In this document: positions 32,246 to 40,537 of the stretch, piece after piece | How the letters are laid out: each line of letters opens with the position of its first letter | How positions within the stretch are numbered: position 1 is the stretch's first letter | Translations under genes and position numbers: made by a program | NCBI GenBank assembly: GCA_016183175.1 | Contig: JACPFC010000063.1 | Coordinates: forward strand, 1-41,102 | Length of the DNA: 41,102 nt | Reading direction: 5' to 3' | Source of the DNA: Deltaproteobacteria bacterium | GTDB lineage: Bacteria > UBA10199 > SBBF01 | Notes under the pieces: generated by a model | Told to the model about the DNA's origin: nothing | The model's input: only the letters and a program-made list of their open reading frames with translations | The model's database searches: none

Positions 32246-33463
32246 ATGAAAAGAATAATTAACCTGCCGAAATCACACTCTTTTTTTCTTTTTGGAGCCC
32301 GGGCAACAGGAAAAACATGGCTGATGCGGGAGCACTTTGCAAAGGGGACAACCATGTTCCTGGATTTGCTTACACCAAAAGATTATGACCGGTTCTCTCA
32401 AAATCCTTCCTCATTATCCGAAATTGTCGCGGCCCTCCCGAGTCAGGGCGATTGTTGGGTCATTATTGATGAAGTACAAAAAGTTCCCCAACTTTTGGAT
32501 ATGGTCCATCTTGAAATTGAAGCCCACAGTCGGTCCCAGATGGGAGTCACGACAGAGCGTCCCTCCAGGCGGCGGCTCTTTTTTGCCTTGACCGGCTCAA
32601 GCGCCCGCAAATTAAAACGGGGGAGGGCGAATATGTTGGCCGGTCGCGCCTTTCTTCGGCACCTTTATCCGCTTGTATCATCCGAATTTGGCGATGCATT
32701 TAATCTTGGTTTTGTTCTTCAGTGGGGAAGTCTGCCGGGGATTGTTACCGCTTCTTCCGATGAAGAACGGAATGAATTGCTCATGGCTTATATTCATACC
32801 TACCTCAAAGAAGAAATCCTTGCCGAGCAATTGGCGCGGGAAGCTCCCCCTTTTCGTCGTTTTTTGGAATGCGCGGCCCAGACCAATGGGGAAATTGTGA
32901 ATTTTTCCTCTATTGCACGGGATGTCGGCTTGAGTTCCAACACGGTCTTGAGCTATTTCCAGATACTCGAAGACACCCTCCTTGCTTATCGGTTGCAACC
33001 TTACCATCAATCCATCCGAAAAAGAGAACGAAGGGGGCCAAAATTTTATTTGTTTGATTGTGGCGTTGCCCGGGCTTTACTGGGGCTTCAAAATCAGCCC
33101 CTTCTATCCAATAACTACGGATATGGCCGCACCTTTGAACATTTTATTTTTCTTGAGATATACCGTTTGGCATCTTACGCAGGTTCCGATTTTCAGTTGA
33201 GTTATCTTCAAACCAAGGATGGCCTCGAAATTGACTTGCTCATTGAACGTCCCGGAATGCCGCTGGCATTAATCGAGATTAAATCAACCGGCACCGTTCA
33301 AGATGTTCATTTGCGAGGGCTTCGATCGGTCAAAAAAGATTTTCCCGATGCCCAACAAATGATTCTTTCCCAAGAGCCCAGACCCCGCCTTGTTGATGGC
33401 ATTCACATTATGCCTTGGCAGATGGGGATTCGTGAACTCGGTTTCGATAAAAAGACGAGGTGA
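32246..33463 (+). CDS. AAA+ ATPase with DUF4143-type C-terminus
   Basis: A 405-residue ATPase of the widely mobile family with a PD-(D/E)xK-like C-terminal DUF4143 region. Walker A is GARATGKT (17-24), Walker B VIIDEVQ (72-78), and TGSSARKLKR is the sensor segment; GRAFLRHLYPL follows, as in the family. The C-terminal part has LFDCGVARALLG and EIDLLIERPGMPLALIEIKST, the last with the E-x-D-x(n)-E-I-K pattern of nuclease-like folds. The ATG at 32246 fits the Walker A spacing. The gene is visibly AT-richer than its neighbours and is flanked by direct repeats, so it was probably acquired. Biological role in this family is unknown; defence or DNA metabolism is suspected. Confidence 0.85.
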   Translation: MKRIINLPKSHSFFLFGARATGKTWLMREHFAKGTTMFLDLLTPKDYDRFSQNPSSLSEIVAALPSQGDCWVIIDEVQKVPQLLDMVHLEIEAHSRSQMGVTTERPSRRRLFFALTGSSARKLKRGRANMLAGRAFLRHLYPLVSSEFGDAFNLGFVLQWGSLPGIVTASSDEERNELLMAYIHTYLKEEILAEQLAREAPPFRRFLECAAQTNGEIVNFSSIARDVGLSSNTVLSYFQILEDTLLAYRLQPYHQSIRKRERRGPKFYLFDCGVARALLGLQNQPLLSNNYGYGRTFEHFIFLEIYRLASYAGSDFQLSYLQTKDGLEIDLLIERPGMPLALIEIKSTGTVQDVHLRGLRSVKKDFPDAQQMILSQEPRPRLVDGIHIMPWQMGIRELGFDKKTR

Positions 33464-33490
33464 TGAAAGAGGCTTTGGCGCGAGATGGTC
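33450..33490. repeat. Direct repeat, right copy, flanking the ATPase gene
   Basis: Starts AAAAGACGAGGTGATGAAAG and ends TTTGGCGCGAGATGGTC. It covers the last codons of the ATPase gene and reaches the stop codon of the convergent large unknown gene. The match to the left copy suggests insertion or recombination. Confidence 0.75.
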
Positions 33491-35177
33491 ATGCCAAAAC
33501 CGGCAAAGGCACCGCTATAACGCATAAATTAACAGGTGCTGTCGTTGCGCCGAAATAGGCCGACATGCCGGCCAGCGCTAACGGATTGAGGTTATAGACA
33601 GGTGACGGCGCTATGGTTTGAATGCCGCCAACCGTCATTTCGGCCCCCCATGCGTTCGTATTCCAGAACCCCAATCCCGCATTTTCCGCTTTCGTTACCG
33701 TCACAGGACCCAGCCGGGCCGAGGCGATGCCGGTTTCGGATTGAGGAATAAAATATTGATTGGCCTCTATCCGATTATCATCGTGAAACGCGACGGGCTG
33801 ATGGTTCTCAACCGGCCCGGATAATCCGGCCATGAGAGGAAGAAACGCTTTCAGACCCCCCTTCCCGCCTGCACGACCAGTTTTCTTTTCCTTCCTGAAT
33901 TTTTCCATCTCCTGGTTTATGGACCATATGCTGTCTACAAGATCGTCGTAGCCGTCCGGCGTGGTTGACAATTTTTTTAGTAAATAATTTCCAACAGATA
34001 CCTTTCTATCCCAAACCGATGCCCCAAATCGAATTTCGGCAAGGTGAAAAAGTGTCCACCCCGAATTCCAATATGCGCTATGTCTTAAGATTCGTTCCCA
34101 CACTTGTTGCAGTTCGAATAAAAGGATGTCGTATTTGCCCGAAGTGTCCCGTGCCAGACGCTCCATCATGATCATCGGAAGATCCGGCCGGGTGACAGGG
34201 TCGGCCAGGTCAAGCGATGCCAAAAACTGGTAAAATGCCATTTCACCGTCGGCCCTCTTTTTAAAAGTTTTTGCCGATTTTGGATCGACTTTCTCAACTT
34301 GTCGGGCCGCTTCATTAAAAATGGATTGCCTTGCCAGATAGTCATTATATTCAACGTCTGCTTCTTCAAGACGGGATGCGAGTTCCTTGCCGGATAAGCT
34401 CTGGATTAATGTTTCGACAATCAAACGGGCGCCCTCTTCACGGTTTTTGGGGCCGATCCTGATAAGCGCCTCTCCCTGACTTATCTTGAGATAAGCATTG
34501 ATGTCGGCCGTATCCGCTGTTTCCGAGCCCAAGAGATATTGCCAGTACTTGAGGTCATAACGGCCCTGGCGCCCGAGTTCCAGCAAAGTTGTATATATCT
34601 CATATTCTAATTGATGTTGCTTGAGCTCCCTTGCCAACTGTACAAGGTATATTGCCGCTTTTTGCGCTCGGCCATAATCTCCCATTGTTACATAATGTGC
34701 GAACGCTCTTTGAAGACAAGAAATCGGTTGCGGTGGTGCATCTCCCTTGCTGTCCTCCATGATAGCGGCATATACCTTCTCTCTATCCTGGGCAGGCATA
34801 AGGATGTCCAGAAAGAATGGCAGATGACGTTCCCTCGTGGAAAAAGGCCTGCTGTAATAATCTGCCAATCTTTTTCTATCTCCGGCATTTTTCATTGCCT
34901 CTGGGAGTTCGTCTGGACGAAGAAGGCGTAGGGGACCATGCGTTTGTAGCCATCCTCGTACTTGGGCCAGATGTCTTTTAGATAATTTACCGGCCTCAAT
35001 TCCGGCAACCAACTGGGCGGCTTCGCGAAGTTTTTCTGCGGGAATTTCTTGCGGCTCCATGATGATGAAGGTTTCCATGAGGGTTTCCCGGTCGGGGCCC
35101 CATTGAGGTCGGAGGGCCTCCAGATCGAGCACAACATAGTCACGCATCAATCTCAGTTGGATATCACTAAACGGCAC
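33489..35177 (-). CDS. Large hypothetical protein, helical repeats
   Basis: A 562-residue protein with no recognised family. From the GTG at 35177 (AGAGG nine bases upstream) it is almost wholly helical over residues 1-430; stretches such as CLQRAFAHYVTMGDYGRAQKAAIYLVQLARELKQHQLEYEIYTTLLELGRQ resemble tetratricopeptide-like helix pairs. A Lys/Gly-rich linker (EKKTGRAGGKGG, near 435-447) leads to a Gly/Ala-rich, more beta-like C-terminus (about 455-562) that ends hydrophobic. No signal peptide or clear membrane helix is present. It is convergent with the ATPase gene and alone on its strand, in a block of toxin-antitoxin genes, so an accessory role is suspected. Adaptor or scaffold function is a guess from the helical repeats. 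Confidence 0.55.
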   Translation of the reverse strand: MPFSDIQLRLMRDYVVLDLEALRPQWGPDRETLMETFIIMEPQEIPAEKLREAAQLVAGIEAGKLSKRHLAQVRGWLQTHGPLRLLRPDELPEAMKNAGDRKRLADYYSRPFSTRERHLPFFLDILMPAQDREKVYAAIMEDSKGDAPPQPISCLQRAFAHYVTMGDYGRAQKAAIYLVQLARELKQHQLEYEIYTTLLELGRQGRYDLKYWQYLLGSETADTADINAYLKISQGEALIRIGPKNREEGARLIVETLIQSLSGKELASRLEEADVEYNDYLARQSIFNEAARQVEKVDPKSAKTFKKRADGEMAFYQFLASLDLADPVTRPDLPMIMMERLARDTSGKYDILLFELQQVWERILRHSAYWNSGWTLFHLAEIRFGASVWDRKVSVGNYLLKKLSTTPDGYDDLVDSIWSINQEMEKFRKEKKTGRAGGKGGLKAFLPLMAGLSGPVENHQPVAFHDDNRIEANQYFIPQSETGIASARLGPVTVTKAENAGLGFWNTNAWGAEMTVGGIQTIAPSPVYNLNPLALAGMSAYFGATTAPVNLCVIAVPLPVLA

Positions 35178-35406
35178 AAATATTGTCCTCTCGCTTCTAA
35201 AGATTTGACTGGCACGTTTTTATCGGAAGATAAATATAAAAGTTGCTAAAATTTTCACCAAGAATTAAAAATAATATTTTACGGATTATCAACTTACTGG
35301 GTGGAAACTCGTCAAAATGGCAGGTTCAAACAAGCGATTTTAAAGAAAACAACTCTTCTATCGGGTCTGGGGACGCTTTCTGGAAATTTGGGTTTCTGCA
35401 TCCCCT

Positions 35407-35730
35407 TCAGGCGGCATATAAGGTTCTCCCCTCTTGAAGGGCCGGCTTTATGACCAAACCGGAGTTGTTTTTGTAACGCTCAATATCGCTTTCGGTGACA
35501 ACAACTATATCGGCTCCCATGCCGACACCAATCAGATTGCGGTAAATTTTTTGTGCCGTCATCCGACGGTGAACCGTGGGAGGCACAACAATAAGGAGAT
35601 CGAAATCACTGTGACGCCCCATTTCACCGCGAGCGGCCGATCCAAACAGGATGATTCGGCTGGGATGCGCCGTATTGACAATCCTTTTGACAATTTCGCC
35701 GAGTGCCTTCTCGATTTCGGATTTATTCAT
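35407..35730 (-). CDS. MNT-type minimal nucleotidyltransferase, orphan
   Basis: A 107-residue protein with the minimal nucleotidyltransferase signature G30-S31-AARGEMGRHSD42-F-D44-LLIVV, the GSxxRGxxxxxSDxDLLV pattern of MNT domains. In most genomes such genes pair with a HEPN-domain toxin gene, which the MNT protein inactivates by adding AMP to it (type VII system). No HEPN frame lies on either side here: 176 bases upstream and 229 bases downstream hold no gene. It is therefore an orphan or a remnant. The ATG at 35730 has only a weak upstream site. Confidence 0.8.
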   Translation of the reverse strand: MNKSEIEKALGEIVKRIVNTAHPSRIILFGSAARGEMGRHSDFDLLIVVPPTVHRRMTAQKIYRNLIGVGMGADIVVVTESDIERYKNNSGLVIKPALQEGRTLYAA

Positions 35731-35906
35731 AAAAAACCCCGAACAGCCTCGCCTGCCTTATTTCAGGATGCCAGAATATTATACTTGGTGACCGATTGGA
35801 AATAAAGAATTTTAGCTGATTGACTGTCTACCGAGCCACCACCCGGGCCAAAGGACTTCTCGCAAAGCCGGTTGCGGGAAAGACGGGAGGCCCGATGCCC
35901 CATACT

Positions 35907-36167
35907 TCACAACAACCGTTCGTAGTCATTGTGGTTGCCTATCCAAAACCAGACAACGGTATCATCTTGCATGAGTCCAAGGGCCCGGTAATGCAAAGTA
36001 ATGCGGATAGACCACATTCCTTTCTCTTGATCGACACACTTGAAATGAAGCGATGGATGAAAAGGACGATCCCGCCAGAGTTGGTAGGCTTTTCGTGCCG
36101 ATTTTTTGACCGAATCTGGAAGCGGCCGGTAACATTCCCAAAAGCTGGGAAGGGTTTTGGACTTCAT
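35907..36167 (-). CDS. RelE/ParE-superfamily toxin, pair 1
   Basis: An 86-residue toxin-like protein. The pattern LPxxVKKSARKAYQLWRxxPFHPSLHFKCV ... WSIRITLHYRALGLMQDDTVVWFWIGNHNDYERLL is shared with a common RelE/ParE-fold group whose members are mRNA interferases or gyrase poisons. The conserved Arg in IRITLHYRALG and the C-terminal H-x2-YE are likely active-site or surface residues. The start overlaps the stop of the upstream antitoxin gene by four bases (ATGA), the usual translational coupling. Which target it hits cannot be told from sequence. Confidence 0.82.
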   Translation of the reverse strand: MKSKTLPSFWECYRPLPDSVKKSARKAYQLWRDRPFHPSLHFKCVDQEKGMWSIRITLHYRALGLMQDDTVVWFWIGNHNDYERLL

Positions 36168-36388
36168 AACTTCTCATAATCCATATCAACCGCCTTCCCC
36201 TCACGAATTTCCTTTTGAGCCTTGTTGATTAGACCGGCAAATTTGCCCTTGCGTTTAAAAGCCCTGTCCCATTTAACCTCATCACGCTCTTCTTCGACGT
36301 ATTCGCGTAATCTGTCCGCCACCCGTTCTTGAATCATCTCCGGCAGGGATTCCAACATTTTTATGGCTGTCACAGCTGTTTTTGTCAT
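36164..36388 (-). CDS. Antitoxin of pair 1
   Basis: A 74-residue protein whose stop overlaps the toxin start. The N-terminal half (MTKTAVTAIKMLESLPEMIQERVADRLREYVEEERDE) is a long helical DNA-binding or dimer region; the C-terminal part (VKWDRAFKRKGKFAGLINKAQKEIREGKAVDMDYEKL) is the type that wraps around RelE-like toxins. The ATG at 36388 was chosen because homologues start with a short polar segment before LESLPE; an upstream start would add 22 unrelated residues. Autoregulation is expected from the family; no clear operator was seen. The 222-base gap upstream, to 36610, shows no other gene. Confidence 0.78.
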   Translation of the reverse strand: MTKTAVTAIKMLESLPEMIQERVADRLREYVEEERDEVKWDRAFKRKGKFAGLINKAQKEIREGKAVDMDYEKL

Positions 36389-36610
36389 ATAAATTCCCAA
36401 GGTTTCACAACCAGTTACCTTACTATTGTACCCCATCCTCAGAAAACTTGGCAACTAATTTTTGTTCTTGGAAATACAATAATCCCGTAGAAACGGCTGA
36501 TTTCAGGCATGGCTGTGATGGAGGATATTCACATTGGAAAAAATTTCTTCCACACTTTTTCCAGTATGGACCGATTTTACGAGAACTGAAAACCGGACGT
36601 TTGGCTTCAC

Positions 36611-36907
36611 TTAAGGGTGTGGAACAATGGCCGTAATGGAAATCCGATTCTTTTCCGGACCATAATACCAGAAAATACGATAAGCGCCGGGGGTTTGATT
36701 TTGGGCATAAGTCTCAAATACCTCTTCGCCCCGGGGACCTTTGATCGACTGATACTTGTGAGTGCAAAGACCAGGATGTTTGAGATTGGTTTCCATCAAG
36801 CCGAGTGTTTTTCTCACCGCCTTAAGAACCGCTTTTTTCGAAGAATCATCTTCCAGCTTTTTCAAGTTGGCCCGGGCCTCATCGGTAAAAACGAGCTCAA
36901 AAGTCAC
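36611..36907 (-). CDS. RelE/ParE-superfamily toxin, pair 2
   Basis: A 98-residue toxin-like protein with the pattern MTFELVFTDEARANLKKLEDD ... HPGLCTHKYQSIKGPRGEEVFETYAQNQTPGAYRIFWYYGPEKNRISITAIVPHP. The family has a RelE/ParE fold; the HKYQS, YRIFW and ITAIVPHP segments form its core. The start overlaps the upstream antitoxin gene by four bases (ATGA). It differs from pair 1 in sequence, so the two modules are not a recent duplication. Confidence 0.83.
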   Translation of the reverse strand: MTFELVFTDEARANLKKLEDDSSKKAVLKAVRKTLGLMETNLKHPGLCTHKYQSIKGPRGEEVFETYAQNQTPGAYRIFWYYGPEKNRISITAIVPHP

Positions 36908-37164
36908 TTCTCCTCCGCATACCTGGCGAACGAACCCAACTTATGCCTGGGCGTTTGCGAAAGGCCTCGTGCCAGGCTCTTTTTAACGACAGGATTCTGG
37001 AAAATCCAGACCTCATCCGCCGGTATCGAAACCTTGGGTTTCAGAAAGTAACCCCCTTCCGTTTCATAAACCTCAAAAGAAGAAACCTGTTTGCCCTTGA
37101 TCACTTTTCCCAGGGCCAACCGGCGCTTTTTATCGAGTGTAATTTCGCCGACAAGTTGTTCCAT
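36904..37164 (-). CDS. Antitoxin of pair 2
   Basis: An 86-residue protein with an AbrB-like beginning: GEITLDKKRRLALGKVI (near 6-22), followed by FEVYETEGGYFLKPKV, two short strand pairs typical of a swapped-hairpin DNA-binding domain. The C-terminal half (VWIFQNPVVKKSLARGLSQTPRHKLGSFARYAEE) is helical and likely binds the toxin. AGGAAGA-type sequence lies just before the ATG. Overlap with the toxin and order (antitoxin first) match known modules. Probably represses its own promoter. Confidence 0.78.
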   Translation of the reverse strand: MEQLVGEITLDKKRRLALGKVIKGKQVSSFEVYETEGGYFLKPKVSIPADEVWIFQNPVVKKSLARGLSQTPRHKLGSFARYAEEK

Positions 37165-37249
37165 TCTTTCTTCCTCCCGGGTTACAGACTAACAAAAAGT
37201 GGAAAAGGTGACAAGGGGTAAAATAGAAGAATGGCCATATGACAGCAAC

Positions 37250-37271
37250 AATGAATGAATGGTCATTCATT
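37250..37271. promoter_or_regulatory. TetR/FadR-type operator upstream of fadE
   Basis: AATGAATGA (37250-37258) and TCATTCATT (37263-37271) are perfect 9-bp inverted arms around ATGG. The core TGAATGA-N4-TCATTCA matches the binding site of Bacillus FadR and related TetR-family repressors of fatty-acid degradation, which release DNA on binding acyl-CoA. It lies 73 bp before the fadE start, fitting an operator that overlaps or flanks the promoter. No tetR gene is in the window. Confidence 0.88.
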
Positions 37272-37344
37272 TTTTTCTTGCGGTTTCCCCCAAAAAATAG
37301 ATAAGCTTGTCATGTAATCACCAACCCCTTTTGAGGAGGTTCGC

Positions 37345-39801
37345 ATGGAACTTTTCAACACCCTAAACGGTTTTTTCTTAAACGCCCATTTCCCCTGGTA
37401 TCTGGGAGGTTCTATCGTTGTTGTTTTAGCTCTCGGCTATCTCGGCGCCCCGCTCATCCTCTGGACTCTCGCGTTGGCAGTGGCGCTGGTCGGCTTTAAG
37501 GCCCCCATACCGGTTTTGTGCGCCTTTATCGCCTTTGCCCTTGTCTTTAATATTCCCCTTATCCGGCGGACCCTCCTCACCTCCTTTGTCATGAAGGTGA
37601 TGAAAAACTTTCTCCCAAAAGTTTCGGAAACCGAAAGGGTGGCCTTGGAGGCGGGCGTCGTGTGGGTCGAAAAGGATTTGTTCTCCGGAAAACCCGATCT
37701 TAAAAAGCTGCTGAAAGAGACTTATCCGAAATTGACAAGGGAAGAGCAGGCCTTTCTCGACGGCCCGGTGGAGCGCCTCTGCGCCGTCCTGGACGACTGG
37801 AAGATCTGGCAGGACAAAGAAATCCCGAAGGAGGCCTGGGATATCATGAAGAGGGAAAAATTTTTCGGAATGATCATCCCGAAGGAATATGGCGGCCTCG
37901 GTTTTTCGGCCATGGTCAACAGCGCGGTCGTGATGAAGGTGGCCACCCGCTCATGCGCCGGCTGTGTGACGGTGATGGTGCCCAACTCGCTGGGCCCCGC
38001 GGAACTTCTCACCCACTACGGCACTCCGGAGCAGAAAAAAAATCTCCTCCCCAAGCTCGCCTCGGGCGAGCATATCCCCTGCTTCGGCCTCACCGAACCG
38101 ACGGCGGGGAGCGACGCCGGCGGCATGAAGGCCACGGGCGTTCTGTTTAAAGGGAGCGACGGCAAACTTTATGTCCGGCTGAACTGGGAAAAGCGGTGGA
38201 TCACGCTGGCCTCCATCGCCACCCTGTTGGGCATCGCCTTCAAATTGACCGACCCCGACAATCTTTTGGGGAAGGGGCCCAACGTGGGAATCACCTGCGC
38301 CCTGGTTCCTTCAACAACAAAAGGGGTCACGCTGGGGCGAAGGCACGATCCGCTTGGTGTCCCCTTTCACAACTGTCCCCTCTGGGGAAAGGATGTGGTG
38401 ATCTCCGCCGAAGAGTGCATTGTCGGCGGAATCAAGGGGGCCGGCCTTGGATGGAAGATGCTGATGGAAAGTCTGGGGGCCGGGCGCGGCATCTCGCTCC
38501 CCGCCCAGAGCGTCGGCGGCGCCAAGTTTGTGACGCGGGTGTGCAGTAATCATGCCACAATCCGAAAACAGTTCGGCATGTCCATCGGGAGGTTTGAAGG
38601 AGTTGAAGAGCCTCTCGCCCGGATTGCCGGCTGGAACTACCTGATGGAGGCGAACCGCCTGTTTACCCTCGGCGCCCTGGACAAGGGGATCAAGCCTCCC
38701 GTAATCACGGCGATGGCGAAATACTACCAGACGGAGCTGGCGCGAAAGATCGTCAATGACGGGATGGATATTATGGGGGGTTCCGGCATCTCGCGCGGGC
38801 CGCGCAATCTTTTGGCGCACATGTATATCGGCACTCCCATCGGCATCACGGTGGAAGGGGCGAATATCCTTACCCGCACCCTGATGATCTTCGGGCAGGG
38901 AGCGCTTCGGGCGCATCCCTATGCCTATCAGGAGGTCAAAACGGCGGGGGAAAACAACCTGAAGGGCTTTGATTCTGCCTTCTGGGGGCATGTAGGGCAT
39001 GTTGTCAGAAATCTCACTCGTTCCTGTCTGTTGAGTCTCACCCGCGGCAGACTCGCTATCTCTCCCGTCGGCGGACCGGTCGCCAAATATTACCGGAGGC
39101 TCGCCTGGGCCTCGGCCTCCTTTGCCATCATGGCCGATCTCGCCATGGCGACTCTCGGCGGTTCCCTGAAGGTCAAGCAAAAAATCACCGGACGGTTCGC
39201 GGACATCCTGGCCTGGATGTATTTCGGCTTTGCCACATTAAGGCGTTTTGAGGCGGAGGGGCGTCGAAGGGAAGACCTGCCGTTTGTCCACTTTGGAATG
39301 GCCTATGCCTTTTCCGAAATCCAAAAGGCCTTCGACGGCATTTTTGCCAACATGGGAGGGATTTTTAAGGGGCCGATCCGTTTGTGGTCCCGTTTGAATA
39401 GCATCGGCGAACCCCCTTCGGACAAAATCACGCATCAGATTGCCCAACTGATTCAGGTGGACGGCGAACAGCGCGACCGGTTGACGAAGGGGATCTACAT
39501 CCCCACCCGCGAAGGGGAGGCGCTGGCCCGGCAGGAAGCCGCCTTCAAGACCATCAAAAAGGCGGAAGGTGTAGAAAAGAAAATCATGAAAGCGGTCAAG
39601 GAAAAGAAGATTGCCAAGCAGAAAAAAGTTTCCGCCATGGTCGAAGAGGCGGCGAAGATCGGCGTCATCAGCGAGGCCGAGACGGCCCTTTTAAAGAAGG
39701 CCGAGGAGCGAAGACTGGACGCCGTCACCGTGGACGATTTTTCCGAGGAGGAATATCTGGGCCGGGCGGCCGTAGCCGCCCGGGCCCGGATGACGGCTTA
39801 A
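37345..39801 (+). CDS. fadE: Membrane-associated acyl-CoA dehydrogenase, FadE type
   Basis: First oxidation step of beta-oxidation. The 818-residue protein matches the E. coli FadE layout: N-terminal hydrophobic helices (about 17-40 and 45-75), an acyl-CoA dehydrogenase core (about 130-520) with FGLTEPTAGSDAGGM and NDGMDIMGGSGISRGPRN, and a C-terminal DUF1974 region (about 525-790, including HFGMAYAFSEIQKAFDGIFANM) with a Lys-rich helical tail. The ATG has GAGGAGG seven bases upstream. A FadR-like operator precedes it, so expression should rise with long-chain acyl-CoA. Its end overlaps the convergent secreted-protein gene by four bases. It is a second, very different acyl-CoA dehydrogenase in the window. 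Confidence 0.96.
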   Translation: MELFNTLNGFFLNAHFPWYLGGSIVVVLALGYLGAPLILWTLALAVALVGFKAPIPVLCAFIAFALVFNIPLIRRTLLTSFVMKVMKNFLPKVSETERVALEAGVVWVEKDLFSGKPDLKKLLKETYPKLTREEQAFLDGPVERLCAVLDDWKIWQDKEIPKEAWDIMKREKFFGMIIPKEYGGLGFSAMVNSAVVMKVATRSCAGCVTVMVPNSLGPAELLTHYGTPEQKKNLLPKLASGEHIPCFGLTEPTAGSDAGGMKATGVLFKGSDGKLYVRLNWEKRWITLASIATLLGIAFKLTDPDNLLGKGPNVGITCALVPSTTKGVTLGRRHDPLGVPFHNCPLWGKDVVISAEECIVGGIKGAGLGWKMLMESLGAGRGISLPAQSVGGAKFVTRVCSNHATIRKQFGMSIGRFEGVEEPLARIAGWNYLMEANRLFTLGALDKGIKPPVITAMAKYYQTELARKIVNDGMDIMGGSGISRGPRNLLAHMYIGTPIGITVEGANILTRTLMIFGQGALRAHPYAYQEVKTAGENNLKGFDSAFWGHVGHVVRNLTRSCLLSLTRGRLAISPVGGPVAKYYRRLAWASASFAIMADLAMATLGGSLKVKQKITGRFADILAWMYFGFATLRRFEAEGRRREDLPFVHFGMAYAFSEIQKAFDGIFANMGGIFKGPIRLWSRLNSIGEPPSDKITHQIAQLIQVDGEQRDRLTKGIYIPTREGEALARQEAAFKTIKKAEGVEKKIMKAVKEKKIAKQKKVSAMVEEAAKIGVISEAETALLKKAEERRLDAVTVDDFSEEEYLGRAAVAARARMTA

Positions 39802-40325
39802 CGCGTCTCGCTCACAATCTTCACCGATTCAATCGCCTTCATGCAATGCCACTCATACTTGCCGAAATTATCGGTTGAGGCGCTACATTCGAGGTTAAAC
39901 CCTTTGGCCTGATTGCGCCAGACCCCCACCATGTATTTGAGGTTGGTGTCGGATTTCACGCCGGTGATGATCGACACGTTTCTGCCGTTCAACACCTTGT
40001 TTTTAACCGACTGAATCACAACCCCGCGCGATTCGAGGTCTTGCCTCACGAATTTGGCGTAGTCGTGGGCGGTCTTTCCGGCGGCGTCATCGTACCGAAG
40101 CCAGATAATCGGGTTGGCCCCCACCTCGTGATAGACCCACTTGATGGGACGGTTTTCCTGCTTGGTCTTTTGGGTATCCCACTTGTGGTCGGGCTTGCAG
40201 ACATGGAAGGTCGAATCGATGGTGAGGCAGTCGCTCCCCTGCCAGTCGATTTGGACGGCATGTGCGGCGGAAACGGCCGTAAAAAGCACGGCCCCAACCG
40301 CCAAGATGAAACGAATGGTCTTCAT
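39798..40325 (-). CDS. Secreted hypothetical protein
   Basis: A 175-residue protein with a clear Sec signal peptide (MKTIRFILAVGAVLFTAVSAAHA, cleavage after residue 23). The mature part is alpha+beta, with four cysteines (DCLTIDSTFHVC, NLEC, WHC) that could form two disulfides in the periplasm. Stretches such as VVIQSVKNKVLNGRNVSIITGVKSDTNLKYMVGVWRNQAKGFNLECSAS are strand-rich, and the C-terminus AIESVKIV is the kind that ends domains measuring or binding a ligand (PsbP- or DUF1795-like at best). Family not recognised. AAGGAG lies upstream of the ATG. It is convergent with fadE. Confidence 0.7.
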   Translation of the reverse strand: MKTIRFILAVGAVLFTAVSAAHAVQIDWQGSDCLTIDSTFHVCKPDHKWDTQKTKQENRPIKWVYHEVGANPIIWLRYDDAAGKTAHDYAKFVRQDLESRGVVIQSVKNKVLNGRNVSIITGVKSDTNLKYMVGVWRNQAKGFNLECSASTDNFGKYEWHCMKAIESVKIVSETR

Positions 40326-40354
40326 AGTTCTTCTTTCTCCTTATTGTTAAAGAC

Positions 40355-40366
40355 AGTTGATCAACT
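40355..40366. repeat. 12-bp palindrome upstream of the secreted-protein gene
   Basis: AGTTGATCAACT is a perfect palindrome 30-41 bases upstream of the start of the secreted-protein gene, placed where an operator would overlap the promoter. A further imperfect stem, TCCCGCC/GGCGGGA (40393-40399, 40431-40437), and TTAATTAATTAA (40457-40468) lie in the same 212-base gap. No gene was seen in it. Confidence 0.5.
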
Positions 40367-40537
40367 ACTTTATTCCCCTTAATCGGCTCCGCTCCCGCCT
40401 CGCTTCATCCTCCCTATTCGGTCGGCGCTCGGCGGGAACCCTCCTTTTTTGGGGTTAATTAATTAATGACAAACAGGCGTCCATTTACCCAAACGGGGCC
40501 AAAAAGACAAGCGGGGAATTGGGCAAAAATTACTTTG

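Noticed and set aside
32090-33490. Insertion sequence carrying the ATPase gene
   Set aside because: There is no transposase and no terminal inverted repeats; only imperfect direct repeats are present.
35178-35406. Sigma-54 promoter (TGGCACG seen here)
   Set aside because: The -24-like TGGCACG is not followed by TTGC at the right spacing and faces away from the neighbouring gene.
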